Source of the DNA: Cladochytrium replicatum | Taxonomy: Eukaryota > Chytridiomycota > Chytridiomycetes > Cladochytriales > Cladochytriaceae | Direction of reading: 5' to 3' | Length of the DNA stretch: 64,000 bases | Assembly (NCBI GenBank): GCA_025526935.1 | Contig: JAHLKD010000066.1 | Location: 62,001-126,000, forward strand | In this document: positions 22,300-31,643 of the stretch, one piece after another | Position numbering within the stretch: position 1 is the first letter of the stretch | How the letters are laid out: each line of letters begins with the position of its first letter | The notes under the pieces: model-generated | Database searches by the model: none | Seen by the model: only the letters and a program-made list of their open reading frames with translations | What the model was told of the DNA's origin: nothing | Translations under genes and position numbers: made by a program

Positions 22300-25200
22300 A
22301 TGGGTTCAGGATCGAATGACACCACATCTTCGCGGCCGAAGCCATTCACCGGTAAAACGCTGCAGGATTTCGATCTGTACATGGAACAAGTGCAGACTTA
22401 CGCAAACTTACGTGGCGGCGCTGGCACTATGCTTCTCCAAGAACCAATGGCTCTTCCTGATAATCCGAATTACGAGGCGGAAGGAAATCGCCCACAGCGT
22501 CCGATAGTCATCGCCGGAGCTGCTGGCGGAGCTGCTAACGAAGCACGAGCACAATGGGAAGCAGAACTACGTGAACATTTGGCGATCGTCACACACAACA
22601 GTCACTTACGTACGCAATATCGTGCTGAGATGCAAGATTACCGTGCACAACAAGCGGACAATAACGTCGCAGTTGGAATTCTATGCGAATGTTTCGCAAA
22701 ACGCGACATGAATCGAGTCAGAGCTTATGCGTCAGCAAAAGGCAAAGTCGATGGACTTCGCCGAATTTTCAGTGCTGGCGGACAAGCTCCGATCGAATCG
22801 TCTATGTGGGAGCAACGGCTGGTAGATCTGAAATGTACGAACGGTCAGTCGGCAGAAAGCGTTCAGCAGTTTGTGACCGACCTCACTGAGTTATTCGAAC
22901 TCAAACTGAACTCTTTACCGGACGAACTCGTAATCAAGGATCTACTAAACCGGTTAGTCGCAAAAATCACGATGCAGACAATTGAACTACGGACCCTCGT
23001 ACCTTTTCTCGGAAAAATGATCACTTCTGCGTATGCCGAATGGGAACCGGCGTTAATACAAGATCCAATTGATGCTGCAAATCCGAATGCTCCGCGACCA
23101 TTCCACCAAAAGCCAACGCATTACTTCGAAACAGTGTCAAATATCTTGACCGACCTCAACCAATTGGTCCAACTCAACGTCACCATGGATGCCGGTGGGC
23201 CGAATGGGACAAAGAAGGCCATGAAGGCAAAGGCGAAGAAAGCGAAGGCGAAAGCGAAAGCCAAGGTTGCGAAGTCGGAGGATATTTGTACCTTGCATCC
23301 GAACTCATCTCACACCAATGCTCAATGCCGTAAGCAGGGTGCCTCGGGTGGCTCAGGCAGTAGCGGTGGGAGTAGCAGTTCCACTCGGACCAGGCAGTCG
23401 CAGGACTCCAGGTCGTCCACATCTTCTTCTGCAAAGAAGACAGATCTCACATGCAATTTCTGTGGCAAACGAGGACACAAGCAGTCGGCGTGTAAACGCT
23501 ATCTCACTGCAAAGAGTCTTTGTTTAGACACGGATTTTCGTGCATTCATTGCCAGCCGTGGCGATGCAGGTGATGATTCGTCGGAGGACGAATCTACCGC
23601 CAAACCGGTGTTGACCAAGAAGGTAATCTTTGACCTTACCCAACCTACTTCTGTTGATAAAGATGCTGACACATACATCGGAAATATGTTTTCGATAGTG
23701 AACGCACACTCGGCACAGAAGGTTGTCCGTGTACATGTTCAAGCAAAGGATCGTGTGGGTTTGCTTGATACAGGCGCAACTGTTTGGATGACACCTAATC
23801 GTCATGCCTTTAGTTCGCTGACGTATACGAATGACGAGGACGTGGTGGAACTAGCGGATAGTCATACAATTCCAGTTTGTGGTTTTGGAGATGTATCTGT
23901 AGTTTTACCCAATGGGCGAATTAAGATAATACACAACGCACTTTATGTTCCTGATCTCGAAGACACACTTGCATCAGTGTGTAGTATCATTGGAGACTCC
24001 GGGGACATTGTGAGTTTCACCAAAGACAAGGTTATCCTCACGCATGGTGATACGGATGAACACGTTATTATTGGGCGACGGGAAAGAGATTTGTACTATC
24101 TCTATGCTGATGTTAGTACCGTCGGAACTCACCAACCGCGGCATGTGATTGCTCAACGAGCTAAAGCAGTAGCGGTATCCGCAGAAGGTCTCGATCAGTC
24201 GATGGACTTTACGTCCGGTGTACGATCTTCTCACGCGATGGGTCTCGATGTAATGTCAGACAACAACATTCGTCAAACGAACGATGATGAATGTCAACGA
24301 GCATCTCAAGATACAGTTGGAGTGAGCACCAACTTATCGCCAGTGACAGTACACGAACTTGCAAAGTTACACCAGCAGTTTGGTCACATCCACTTACGGA
24401 CAATCTTTCGAACGGCAGAGAAGCTCAACATCAAAATGCCCAAGGTTGAACCGGATGCATTCAATCTTGTCAACAAATCAATTATGCAGAATTGTTTGGT
24501 CTGTAGTCGCACGAAGCTGAAGCAGAAGCCGATTTATTCTACAATAAGTCGAGCTCCGAGGAAACTTTTCCGTCTGTTTTCCGATGTCGTACGTTTAATC
24601 TACGACGGACAGAAGAAGAGATATTGGCAGATCATTGTCGACGAACAACCTCGTTTCATCACAATCTACTTCCTGAATCGAAAGAGTGATGCGGTGGATA
24701 GTATGATTCGACATATCGCTGATGTGGAAAATCGCAATCACCCATTACACGTTGCTGAACTACGTTCCGATTCAGGAGAATTGATTACTAAACGGTTGAT
24801 CCAATGGTGCAATACCAAGATTCCTCGCATCCGCGTCCACCCAGCTCCTCCGTCAGTAAAGGAACTCGATGGTCTATCAGAGCGGAATATACAATCGATC
24901 AAGTATATGTCGGACGCGATGCTGCTACAAGCTGGACTACCACGAACACTTCAATTCGTGCAACTCTCCATCCTATACGCTGCGGTCGTCAAGAACGCTA
25001 CTTTCCATTCAGCTGTGAATGCGATTCCGTACTGTGCTTACCTTGACAAGCGGATAGATTTGGCAACTATCCACGCCTTTGGAACACTCGTTAGTTTGTG
25101 GATCTCACACGAACAAAGGTTGGCGCGCAGAATCCGAGACAAGTCTGAACTAGGTCTGTTTCTCGGATACAAGGGTGAAGACCTGAAGATCGTCATAGCA

Positions 25201-27483
25201 CTCAATTTTCGGACAAACACAATAGGCGAATACTTCCATGTTACGTTCCACGAGGGAGTTTTTGTTGGTTATAATCCTACCCGACAGTTACTCGACGATC
25301 TTACGGTACAATATCCACTGAAGGCCGGGACATATTTCGATGTTGATCAAATACCAACCGGGGATCAGGGGGTGCAAGAGACGACTGTTGAGTTTGTCTC
25401 AGACAATTTCCCGATTTCTACCGTTGCAGACGAAGAAATCGATGAGGATATAAACGACGACCCCATATATTACCGCTTAGAAGAAGCCGGTGACATGCAT
25501 GTTGTTGAACATTTACATGGACTAGACGATGATGACCCAGACGATGCTGATTATGATCCAAATGCTGATTTATCGACTCCACAATCCATTACTGAAGAAT
25601 CTCCGAATTTGTCTTCCGTATCTCCTGTAGAGGAATATGATGCACAACTCGAAAGTGATCTTCAATTCATTGGAGAAGATGTCGACGAAGCATATGCAGC
25701 AAGAAAACGAAAACGTCAAGCAAGTGCAAATTTGTCGAACGCCAAAAGGAAACAAAATTCCTTGTTTACCCGGTCCGTTCCTAATATCGATTGGACCCTG
25801 AAGGCCGATTCCTCATATCCAACACAACCAATTGCGAATGGAAATATACGGACTGCACCAAAGACTCTTCGTGAGGCTTTATCACGATCCGATGAGGCTC
25901 CATTCTGGTTAGCGGCGATGAAGGAGGAAGTTACACAACTAGTCGGCAACAATACTTGGGCCGAAACGTTTTTACCTGATGGACGGAATTTATTATCGGG
26001 CAAATGGGTGTTCACATATAAGCTTGACGAACATGGCAATATTACTCGATTCAAAGCACGTTGGGTCGTACGAGGATTTTCACAGATTGAAGGATTGGAT
26101 TTCGATGAAACCTATTCTCCAGTTACGAAAACGTCCACGATCCGTTTTCTGATTGCATTAGCAGCATTAGTCGGCATGATCATATTCCAGTTTGATATCA
26201 AGGGTGCATATCTCAATGCGATACTGGAAGAAGAGAACTACGTCGAACTCCCTCATGGTTTCGGACGAGTAGATTTCCAGAATCGACCCATCGTCTGCAG
26301 ACTTATCAAAAGTCTGTACGGTCTACACCAGGCAGCTCGAGAATGGTACAAAACTCTTTGGAAACAATATCTCAGTGTTGGTTTCGTGCGGAATATTGCA
26401 GACATCTGTCATTTCTGGCGATACAATCCAACAAATAATACCCGCGAACACACTACCGTTCATGTCGATGATATACTACATTTTTCCACAGATCCAAACG
26501 CATATCATCGGTTTCAGACCGATTTGGAAACTTCGTTCACAGTAGGCAGTACTTCGAAGGCGAAATGGATTCTGAAAATGGAGTTATTGCAGACAACGGA
26601 AGGATATTTCCTTAGCAATGCATTGTACGTAAAGAAGATTCTCGAAGAAGCGAACTTATGGGGTACCAACATCAAACCGACCAAAACACCGATGTCAAAA
26701 TCATATATCTTTGATGAGACCACACCAACACTGTCCGATGCCGAGGCAACACAATTTCGATCAATGTTAATGAAGATATCGTACGTGGCGACTAAGACAC
26801 GACCGGATATTTCATACGCAGTCAATATTTTGGCACAACATCAGATTGATCCTCGACAGTCAGAATCAAAGGCTCTCTATCGATTACAACGATATTTACT
26901 CGGTACTTGGGATTACGGTTTACACTATACACGGACTGGTATCACGTCTCCGATACTAAGACCCGACGGTCTCTACATGTTTGATTCGGCTAACAACCCA
27001 CAAGGTTATGCCGATGCAGACTGGGCGGGCGATGCAGATAGATACTCACGAACCGGTTACGTGGTAATGTTCGCTAATGCGGCAATCAGTTGGCAGTCGA
27101 TTCGACAACAGACTATTGCAGCCTCGTCGTCGGAAGCCGAACTGTATGCGCTGAACGAACTATCGCGTGAGATGAAGTGGATGAAAAATCTTATGACGGG
27201 TATTGGAATTACGTCGTTCAATCCGCTCCGTTTATGGCAAGACAATCAATCCACCGAGTCTATCGCAAACAATCTGTTCAACAACAAACGGACCAAACAC
27301 ATGGACGTTCGCGAGAGATTTGTGAATCTCCAAGTTGAACAGAAACATCAGGAGTTACACCATATGGATACTTCTGATATGATCGCGGACATCTTAACTA
27401 AACCTCTTGGAAGTAAATTATACCTTAAACACAGGGGCTCGTTGGGGCTAGTCAGTCAGTCTTCACTTAATATACTATCTTGA
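22300..27483 (+). CDS. gag-pol: Copia-A Gag-Pol polyprotein (intact, 1,727 aa)
   Basis: Polyprotein for cytoplasmic particle assembly, reverse transcription and integration of a Ty1/copia element. The start is the ATG at 22300 (MGSGSND); the frame is open 18 bases further up only to a TTG. Gag ends with a Lys/Ala-rich basic tract and CCHC knuckle CNFCGKRGHKQSAC (about residues 385-398). Protease: LLDTGATVWMTP, catalytic D490. Integrase: HHCC finger (LHQQFGHIHL near 690, CLVCSRTK at 732-739) and catalytic D781, D824, E861 (36 residues between the last two). An acidic Ser/Asp-rich linker with basic KRKRQ motifs follows. RT: D1299 in FDIKGAYLN and D1390/D1391 in HVDDILHF. RNase H: D1572 (YADADW), E1612 (SSSEAEL), D1648 (LWQDNQS), D1697 (IADIL). 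All expected catalytic residues are present. It is longer than usual copia polyproteins because of the linker. Gag and Pol share one frame with no frameshift site. Confidence 0.97.
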   Translation: MGSGSNDTTSSRPKPFTGKTLQDFDLYMEQVQTYANLRGGAGTMLLQEPMALPDNPNYEAEGNRPQRPIVIAGAAGGAANEARAQWEAELREHLAIVTHNSHLRTQYRAEMQDYRAQQADNNVAVGILCECFAKRDMNRVRAYASAKGKVDGLRRIFSAGGQAPIESSMWEQRLVDLKCTNGQSAESVQQFVTDLTELFELKLNSLPDELVIKDLLNRLVAKITMQTIELRTLVPFLGKMITSAYAEWEPALIQDPIDAANPNAPRPFHQKPTHYFETVSNILTDLNQLVQLNVTMDAGGPNGTKKAMKAKAKKAKAKAKAKVAKSEDICTLHPNSSHTNAQCRKQGASGGSGSSGGSSSSTRTRQSQDSRSSTSSSAKKTDLTCNFCGKRGHKQSACKRYLTAKSLCLDTDFRAFIASRGDAGDDSSEDESTAKPVLTKKVIFDLTQPTSVDKDADTYIGNMFSIVNAHSAQKVVRVHVQAKDRVGLLDTGATVWMTPNRHAFSSLTYTNDEDVVELADSHTIPVCGFGDVSVVLPNGRIKIIHNALYVPDLEDTLASVCSIIGDSGDIVSFTKDKVILTHGDTDEHVIIGRRERDLYYLYADVSTVGTHQPRHVIAQRAKAVAVSAEGLDQSMDFTSGVRSSHAMGLDVMSDNNIRQTNDDECQRASQDTVGVSTNLSPVTVHELAKLHQQFGHIHLRTIFRTAEKLNIKMPKVEPDAFNLVNKSIMQNCLVCSRTKLKQKPIYSTISRAPRKLFRLFSDVVRLIYDGQKKRYWQIIVDEQPRFITIYFLNRKSDAVDSMIRHIADVENRNHPLHVAELRSDSGELITKRLIQWCNTKIPRIRVHPAPPSVKELDGLSERNIQSIKYMSDAMLLQAGLPRTLQFVQLSILYAAVVKNATFHSAVNAIPYCAYLDKRIDLATIHAFGTLVSLWISHEQRLARRIRDKSELGLFLGYKGEDLKIVIALNFRTNTIGEYFHVTFHEGVFVGYNPTRQLLDDLTVQYPLKAGTYFDVDQIPTGDQGVQETTVEFVSDNFPISTVADEEIDEDINDDPIYYRLEEAGDMHVVEHLHGLDDDDPDDADYDPNADLSTPQSITEESPNLSSVSPVEEYDAQLESDLQFIGEDVDEAYAARKRKRQASANLSNAKRKQNSLFTRSVPNIDWTLKADSSYPTQPIANGNIRTAPKTLREALSRSDEAPFWLAAMKEEVTQLVGNNTWAETFLPDGRNLLSGKWVFTYKLDEHGNITRFKARWVVRGFSQIEGLDFDETYSPVTKTSTIRFLIALAALVGMIIFQFDIKGAYLNAILEEENYVELPHGFGRVDFQNRPIVCRLIKSLYGLHQAAREWYKTLWKQYLSVGFVRNIADICHFWRYNPTNNTREHTTVHVDDILHFSTDPNAYHRFQTDLETSFTVGSTSKAKWILKMELLQTTEGYFLSNALYVKKILEEANLWGTNIKPTKTPMSKSYIFDETTPTLSDAEATQFRSMLMKISYVATKTRPDISYAVNILAQHQIDPRQSESKALYRLQRYLLGTWDYGLHYTRTGITSPILRPDGLYMFDSANNPQGYADADWAGDADRYSRTGYVVMFANAAISWQSIRQQTIAASSSEAELYALNELSREMKWMKNLMTGIGITSFNPLRLWQDNQSTESIANNLFNNKRTKHMDVRERFVNLQVEQKHQELHHMDTSDMIADILTKPLGSKLYLKHRGSLGLVSQSSLNILS

Positions 27484-27601
27484 ACGACCGGCTGGCGATG
27501 TCCATACAACTCACCTTTATTTCAATAGAATATCAACTTCAGCATTTACAGAAAGTTATGATCGGTTGAGTGATACTCTCGGTTGTACCTATCTAATGAC
27601 T

Positions 27602-27610
27602 GAGGGGGTG
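27602..27610 (+). promoter_or_regulatory. Polypurine tract of A4
   Basis: GAGGGGGTG directly precedes the 3' LTR, the expected plus-strand primer site. Its complement is present next to the 3' LTRs of A2 and A5. Confidence 0.85.
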
Positions 27611-28209
27611 TGTTAAGTATTTCGATTGATGGACTTGGCCAATCCAGTCATTGATAGTACAAAAACACAAACGCCCGATATACAGAAATGTCACTCTTCA
27701 CTGAGCAACATTTCTAACTATTGAACTAAAGCATATAGATGATGATCTATTACGAGTTTGGATACCTCCAGTTATTTCTTCATGGGTTATATTTATTGCA
27801 GCCATAGGTATAGTAAACTGTCATTACTTTTCTATCATCCACTTGTAGAAGTGAAGCCCGGATCAGATCACAGCAAAGGTTTACATATGATTAACGCGTT
27901 CGTGGGAATCATGTGTGAGAACAATCCTGTTGAGGAGAGCTAGATCTCACGCACAGCTTAGCATGATTATGCTTCGCTACGCCTGTGAGAAGAAGAGTCA
28001 AACCTTATCGCTTCGATCCAGATCTTCCGGAAGGAAAAGCCAAAACGACAGTACACTTATTTAAGGAGCCTGTGGCGATACACACAAGGAGCATTCTCTT
28101 GCGCTAGTACTTGTGACTCGCAATCTTCTTTATTCATCTCTTAGAAACATTAACCCGTGAATTAGCAACACACACAACCTGAGGATCCAGACCACAGCTT
28201 TGTTCAACA
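27611..28209 (+). repeat. Copia-A 3' LTR of A4
   Basis: 599 bp, TGTTAAG...TTCAACA, with the U3 motif TAACTATTG at 27715-27723. Terminal inverted bases are TGTTRA. Confidence 0.97.
28035..28080 (+). promoter_or_regulatory. Putative LTR promoter core of Copia-A
   Basis: AAAAGCCAAAACGACAGTA (28035-28053), a TATA-like TTATTTAAGG (28057-28066) and GAGCCTGTGGCGATA (28066-28080). Both flanking blocks recur in the otherwise unlike Copia-B LTR, which suggests conserved transcription or R-region signals. The start of transcription is not known. Confidence 0.5.
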
Positions 28210-28257
28210 TTAACAACACACACAACCTGAGGATCCAGACCACAGCTTTGTTCAACA
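28210..28257 (+). repeat. Copia-A LTR tail (3' LTR remnant of A3)
   Basis: 48 bp ending TTCAACA, matching the end of the Copia-A LTR in the TTAACAACACAC variant also seen in A3's 5' LTR. It is then joined to Copia-B RNase H. Confidence 0.85.
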
Positions 28258-28842
28258 ACATGGGACTATGGTTTGCATTACACACGCAACAACATTCCCA
28301 CTCCCAACGTACACTCTGATGGTGTATATGAGTTTGAATCAAATGAACACATCCCTATGGGATATGCTGATGCAGACTGGGCAAATGATCCTGCTTGCTA
28401 TTCCAGGACAGGATATGTTGTAATGTTTGCCAATGCAGCTGTTTGCTGGCAGTCTACAAAGCAACAGGTTATAACTTGCTCTTCCACTGAAGCAGAGTTA
28501 TATGGATTGAATGAATTATCACGTGAGATGAAGTGGATGAAAAACCTCATGGCAACCATTGGTATTTCATGCAAAAGTATGCCCATGATCCTCTGGCAAG
28601 ATAATACCTCTACACAGTCTATTGCCAATGACCTGCTTAATGATCACAGAACTAAACACATGGATGTTCGAGAAAAGTTTGTGAATCTTCAAATTGAGCA
28701 GAAGCAGCAGGAACTCAGAGATATTGATACTGAGAACCGAATTGCTGATATTTTCACAAAACCCTTGACATTCAAATTATTTTCAAAATTCACACGCGCA
28801 CTTGGTCTTACACGTCAATCTGATTTGACCCTTGTTGACTAA
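28258..28842 (+). pseudogene. pol: Copia-B RNase H C-terminal part (B1)
   Basis: An open frame from the break to the stop TAA (28840-28842), without its own start. It shows RNase H motifs YADADWAND, SSTEAELYGL, ILWQDNTSTQS, RTKHMDVREKF and NRIADIFTKPL, with the four acidic residues in place. It is the C-terminal continuation of the pol fragment at 6085-7651, separated by the 20.6-kb insert. About 64 bases at the break (encoding the segment after the AQHQ motif) are missing. Confidence 0.93.
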
Positions 28843-28918
28843 TACATACATTACCAACAAACAGACGTGCGACTCAACGCTCATACCAATATCCTCATTG
28901 TCTACCACAGCTTTGACT

Positions 28919-28927
28919 GCGGGGGTG
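28919..28927 (+). promoter_or_regulatory. Polypurine tract of Copia-B
   Basis: GCGGGGGTG immediately before the LTR at 28928; the same motif is next to the LTRs at 37833 (complement) and 60577. Confidence 0.85.
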
Positions 28928-29608
28928 TGTTGATGCATGCACATATATGGAACTAGCTACTCCAGTCTTCATCCACTACCGACACTGAGGGGAAATAGCC
29001 TTACCAGAGACGTCTGGGACAAGTTCATGCGTAATCATACATTACATGAAAGAACTGGCATTTCTAACTATTGGTCATGAAGACATCCTCCTTTACTCAT
29101 TGGAATCTAGTAGAGTTCTGAGAGTGATCACGCGTTTGAGAAAGAATGTGATGCTAATCAGTTTGCTACTGACAGTTATATCATACTCGAGTACATCTCG
29201 TATGATATTAATGCAAGGTACTACACACTTATTTCTCATAGAGAACATGTCATTGTAGACAAGATTATAGCTAATCTTCATGTTCTGCTCACAATGGTTA
29301 TTGTGAACGATCACTGGGATCTATATCTCTCTATTCGAGAGAATAATGTTTATATTAGATATTTCCATATATCTATAGCCACAGGTTAATTATAAAAGCC
29401 GAAACGACAGTATATTTGAATTGTTTGCACAATTCAAAGAGCCTGTGGCGATATGAGATTTCGGGTGGCTGTGGCGCAAGAGCGTGATTGGAGAAACACG
29501 AAACGCTGCACATACACAGATCAACCTGAGGACTATCTCTAGCGCAAGTCCCAGATCAGCAGCACTAAAACTGATCAAATCACATCGCCCTCAAACCAAA
29601 CTTCGACA
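28928..29608 (+). repeat. Copia-B LTR shared by B1 (3') and B3 (5')
   Basis: 681 bp, TGTTGATGC...CTTCGACA. B1's polypurine tract lies before it and a gag leader after it, so one LTR serves two internal regions in head-to-tail order. Its variants (CCACTACC, ACTACACACTT) match B2's LTR. Hairpins: ATATCATAC/GTATGATAT (29178-29208) and TCACAAT/ATTGTGA (29289-29306). Confidence 0.95.
29391..29453 (+). promoter_or_regulatory. Putative LTR promoter core of Copia-B
   Basis: TATAAAAG (29391-29398) overlaps AAAAGCCGAAACGACAGTA (29394-29412). A hairpin TTGAATTG/CAATTCAA (29416-29437) follows, then GAGCCTGTGGCGATA (29439-29453). The two outer blocks match Copia-A. Confidence 0.55.
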
Positions 29609-29668
29609 CAATAGTTATTGCCACAAGGCGCTTCCCCCGATCGACACCAGATCTCCAACGCTTACAGT

Positions 29669-31643
29669 ATGCCTAAGAACGACACCCGCGACGGAAAACC
29701 AAGGCCGTTCGCTGGGCAAACGCTTGGGGAGTTCGATAAATACATGAAGATCGTTCGGAATTATGCAAACTCGAAAGGAGAAGCTGGAACTTTGCTCACA
29801 AAGCCGCCCTACCCAAAGCCAGAAGACTTTGTGAAAGAAGAGGAGCCTGAACGGCCTGAACGACCATCTGCACTCGAAGAATACGACACAACAAATGACT
29901 TTGATTATGCCGTTAAAGAGTACGACGTAGCGTTGAAAGAGTACAACGCAATTGTGAATGACAATCATCGACGATTGCAATCATATTGCGCTGAATTACA
30001 GATGTACGAACGATCTCAAGGACACAACAACATTGCAAACAGTTGTCTTGCCGATTGTTTTCCGGAGGTCGACATCAACTTAGTGCAAAAACATCAGAAT
30101 GCCGTTGATCGAGTTGCTGCTTTACGCGGAATTTACCCAGCTAAACGGCAGAAGACTTTTGAGAGCCGCCATTGGGAAGACCGTTTCAAAGCTCTAGCTT
30201 GCTCCAACGGTGAAGATGCACTTGAAGTCAAATCATTCATTGCTGAGCTGATTCAACTCACCGAGGAAAAGCTTTCAACCCAACCGGCTGAAGCTGTTAT
30301 TCACGAACTTCTCACTCGAGTTTGCTCAAAGATCGGTGAACCTGATATCAATCTACAATCCTTTTCGATTATACTGAGAGACATCTCTCAATGGACACTT
30401 TCACTAAGTATGAACCTGATCTACTTGATGATGAGGATGATTCTGGTCAGAATTACAATCAGAACACCATTACCTGAGAACAATGCAGAACTTACTTGCT
30501 GAGATGAGAGAAATCATTCAAATGGATGTAACTCGCGATTACACTCCTTCAGATTCACCTCAAATCAAAGGCAAAGCCATGCGAGCAAAGACCAAAAGAC
30601 TACCGAAAGCTCGTGCTGCTCATGAGGGTTGTGTTTTACATCCCAACTCTACTCATTCTTCTGCAGAGTGTAAACAACTCAAATATTTGATTGAGAAACA
30701 TGCTTCCTCACATAAAGGAAATGCCAACAGTAAGACTGCAAACAATCGTGCCGCATCAATATCAAAGGATGCGAAGAACAACAAATTCTCTTGCGATTTC
30801 TGTGGCAAATCTGGCCACACGCAGAATTTCTGCAGGAAACGCAAACTAGCCAAAAGTTTGAATGATGAGGAATGGAAACCGATAAAAGCATCTCGTGCTT
30901 CCTCCTCAACATCCCAGAACATGGATATCGATTCTCAGGAATCAGAACCTTCCAGAAAGGTACAATCCATCAAATCCTTCTCTTCAATATTCAAAGCTAA
31001 TAATATTGTGGATTTTACACATCCCTCTATTATCACAGCATTGAAGAGTACCAACTGCAATCTACACGTAAATGCCAAACCTCTCGGTTTGATTGACTCT
31101 GGTGCTACTGCTTGGATGACTCCAGACAGACATGCATTCAAGAATTTATTTTACGTTAATGATGCAGGAGATGTTTACTTGGCAGACAATCATCCCATTC
31201 ATTCCTATTAAAGGCTATGGAGATATTGCACTTGTTTTGTCAAATGGTTCAATAAAACACATTCAAAGTGCACTTTTTGTTCCCGATTTAGAGGATACAC
31301 TTATATCTGTCTATAGCATCATCGGGGATGAAGGTGATATAGTCAGTTTCACCAAAGACAAAGTCTATTTGTCAAACAAAGGAACTGAACAATGTGTTAC
31401 CATTGGTTTAAGACGTGGAGGTTTATATTATCTTCATGGAAGTTTGGATACCACTAATCCATTACTTAAACACTCTTCCAAAATAGGTGCAGCTATTTTG
31501 ACGAATCTTTCTAATTCTGCACTCTCTGTTGGCAAACAGAATGTTTTACCTGGTACCACTACAAACACTGCCCAAGAGCAGCAGACAACCACGTCTGGTG
31601 TAAGGTTTGACACAGTGAAGGACAACAATGTTTTCCCAAAAGA
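29669..31643 (+). pseudogene. gag-pol: Copia-B Gag-protease part (B3, 5' half)
   Basis: The start is the ATG at 29669 (MPKND). Gag, CCHC knuckle (CDFCGKSGHTQNFC, about 30793-30834), protease LIDSGATAWMTP (about 31090-31125) and the region before the integrase finger are present. Lesions: a 2-base gain near 30388, a 1-base loss near 30450, and a 4-base ATTC gain near 31200 that is identical to the one in B2. The frame is cut at 31643 (after VFPKD) by the CA end of an inverted Copia-A LTR. Confidence 0.93.

Larger units (their letters stand above)
21650..28209 (+). mobile_element. Complete Copia-A retrotransposon A4
   Basis: 6,560 bp: 599-bp 5' LTR, leader with CAATAGTTA, one uninterrupted Gag-Pol frame, polypurine tract GAGGGGGTG and 599-bp 3' LTR. 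The domain order Gag, protease, integrase, RT, RNase H defines Ty1/copia. I count three differences between the LTRs, so insertion was recent relative to the neighbours. It lies inside A3: RNase H sequence of A3 to the left, an A3 LTR tail to the right. No 5-bp target duplication is visible (AAGGT left, TTAAC right), and about 1.1-1.2 kb of A3 is missing between the flanks, so insertion was followed or accompanied by deletion or recombination. Confidence 0.95.
7652..28257. mobile_element. Composite Copia-A/B insert inside B1, bounded by outward-facing Copia-A LTR ends
   Basis: The left end is the CA terminus of a minus-strand Copia-A LTR (TATTGAAC, one base from TGTTGAAC); the right end is the CA terminus of a plus-strand Copia-A LTR (GTTCAACA at 28257). 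Flanking B1 sequence is colinear across the insert apart from about 64 missing bases. Contents in order: A2(-), B2(-), A3(+), A4(+) and the A3 LTR tail. No 5-bp target duplication is visible. Confidence 0.7.
6085..29608 (+). mobile_element. Copia-B element B1 (5' truncated, interrupted)
   Basis: B1 consists of 6085-7651 (linker and RT), 28258-28927 (RNase H, 3' untranslated region, polypurine tract) and the LTR at 28928-29608. The two internal parts are colinear with intact Copia-B order except for about 64 missing bases at the break, so one element was split by the 7652-28257 insert. LTR, gag, protease and integrase are missing on the 5' side. The LTR at its 3' end doubles as the 5' LTR of B3. 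Confidence 0.8.

Noticed and set aside
23524-23805. Minus-strand 93-codon frames opposite gag-protease in several copies
   Set aside because: Antisense shadows of the Gag-Pol frame; they follow the coding strand's conservation.
27758-27943. 61-codon frame in every Copia-A LTR (internal MGYIY...)
   Set aside because: It begins with TTG and is conserved only because the LTR itself is conserved. Nothing resembles a known protein, and it lies in U3.
21645-28214. 5-bp target duplication for A4
   Set aside because: AAGGT on the left and TTAAC on the right do not match.
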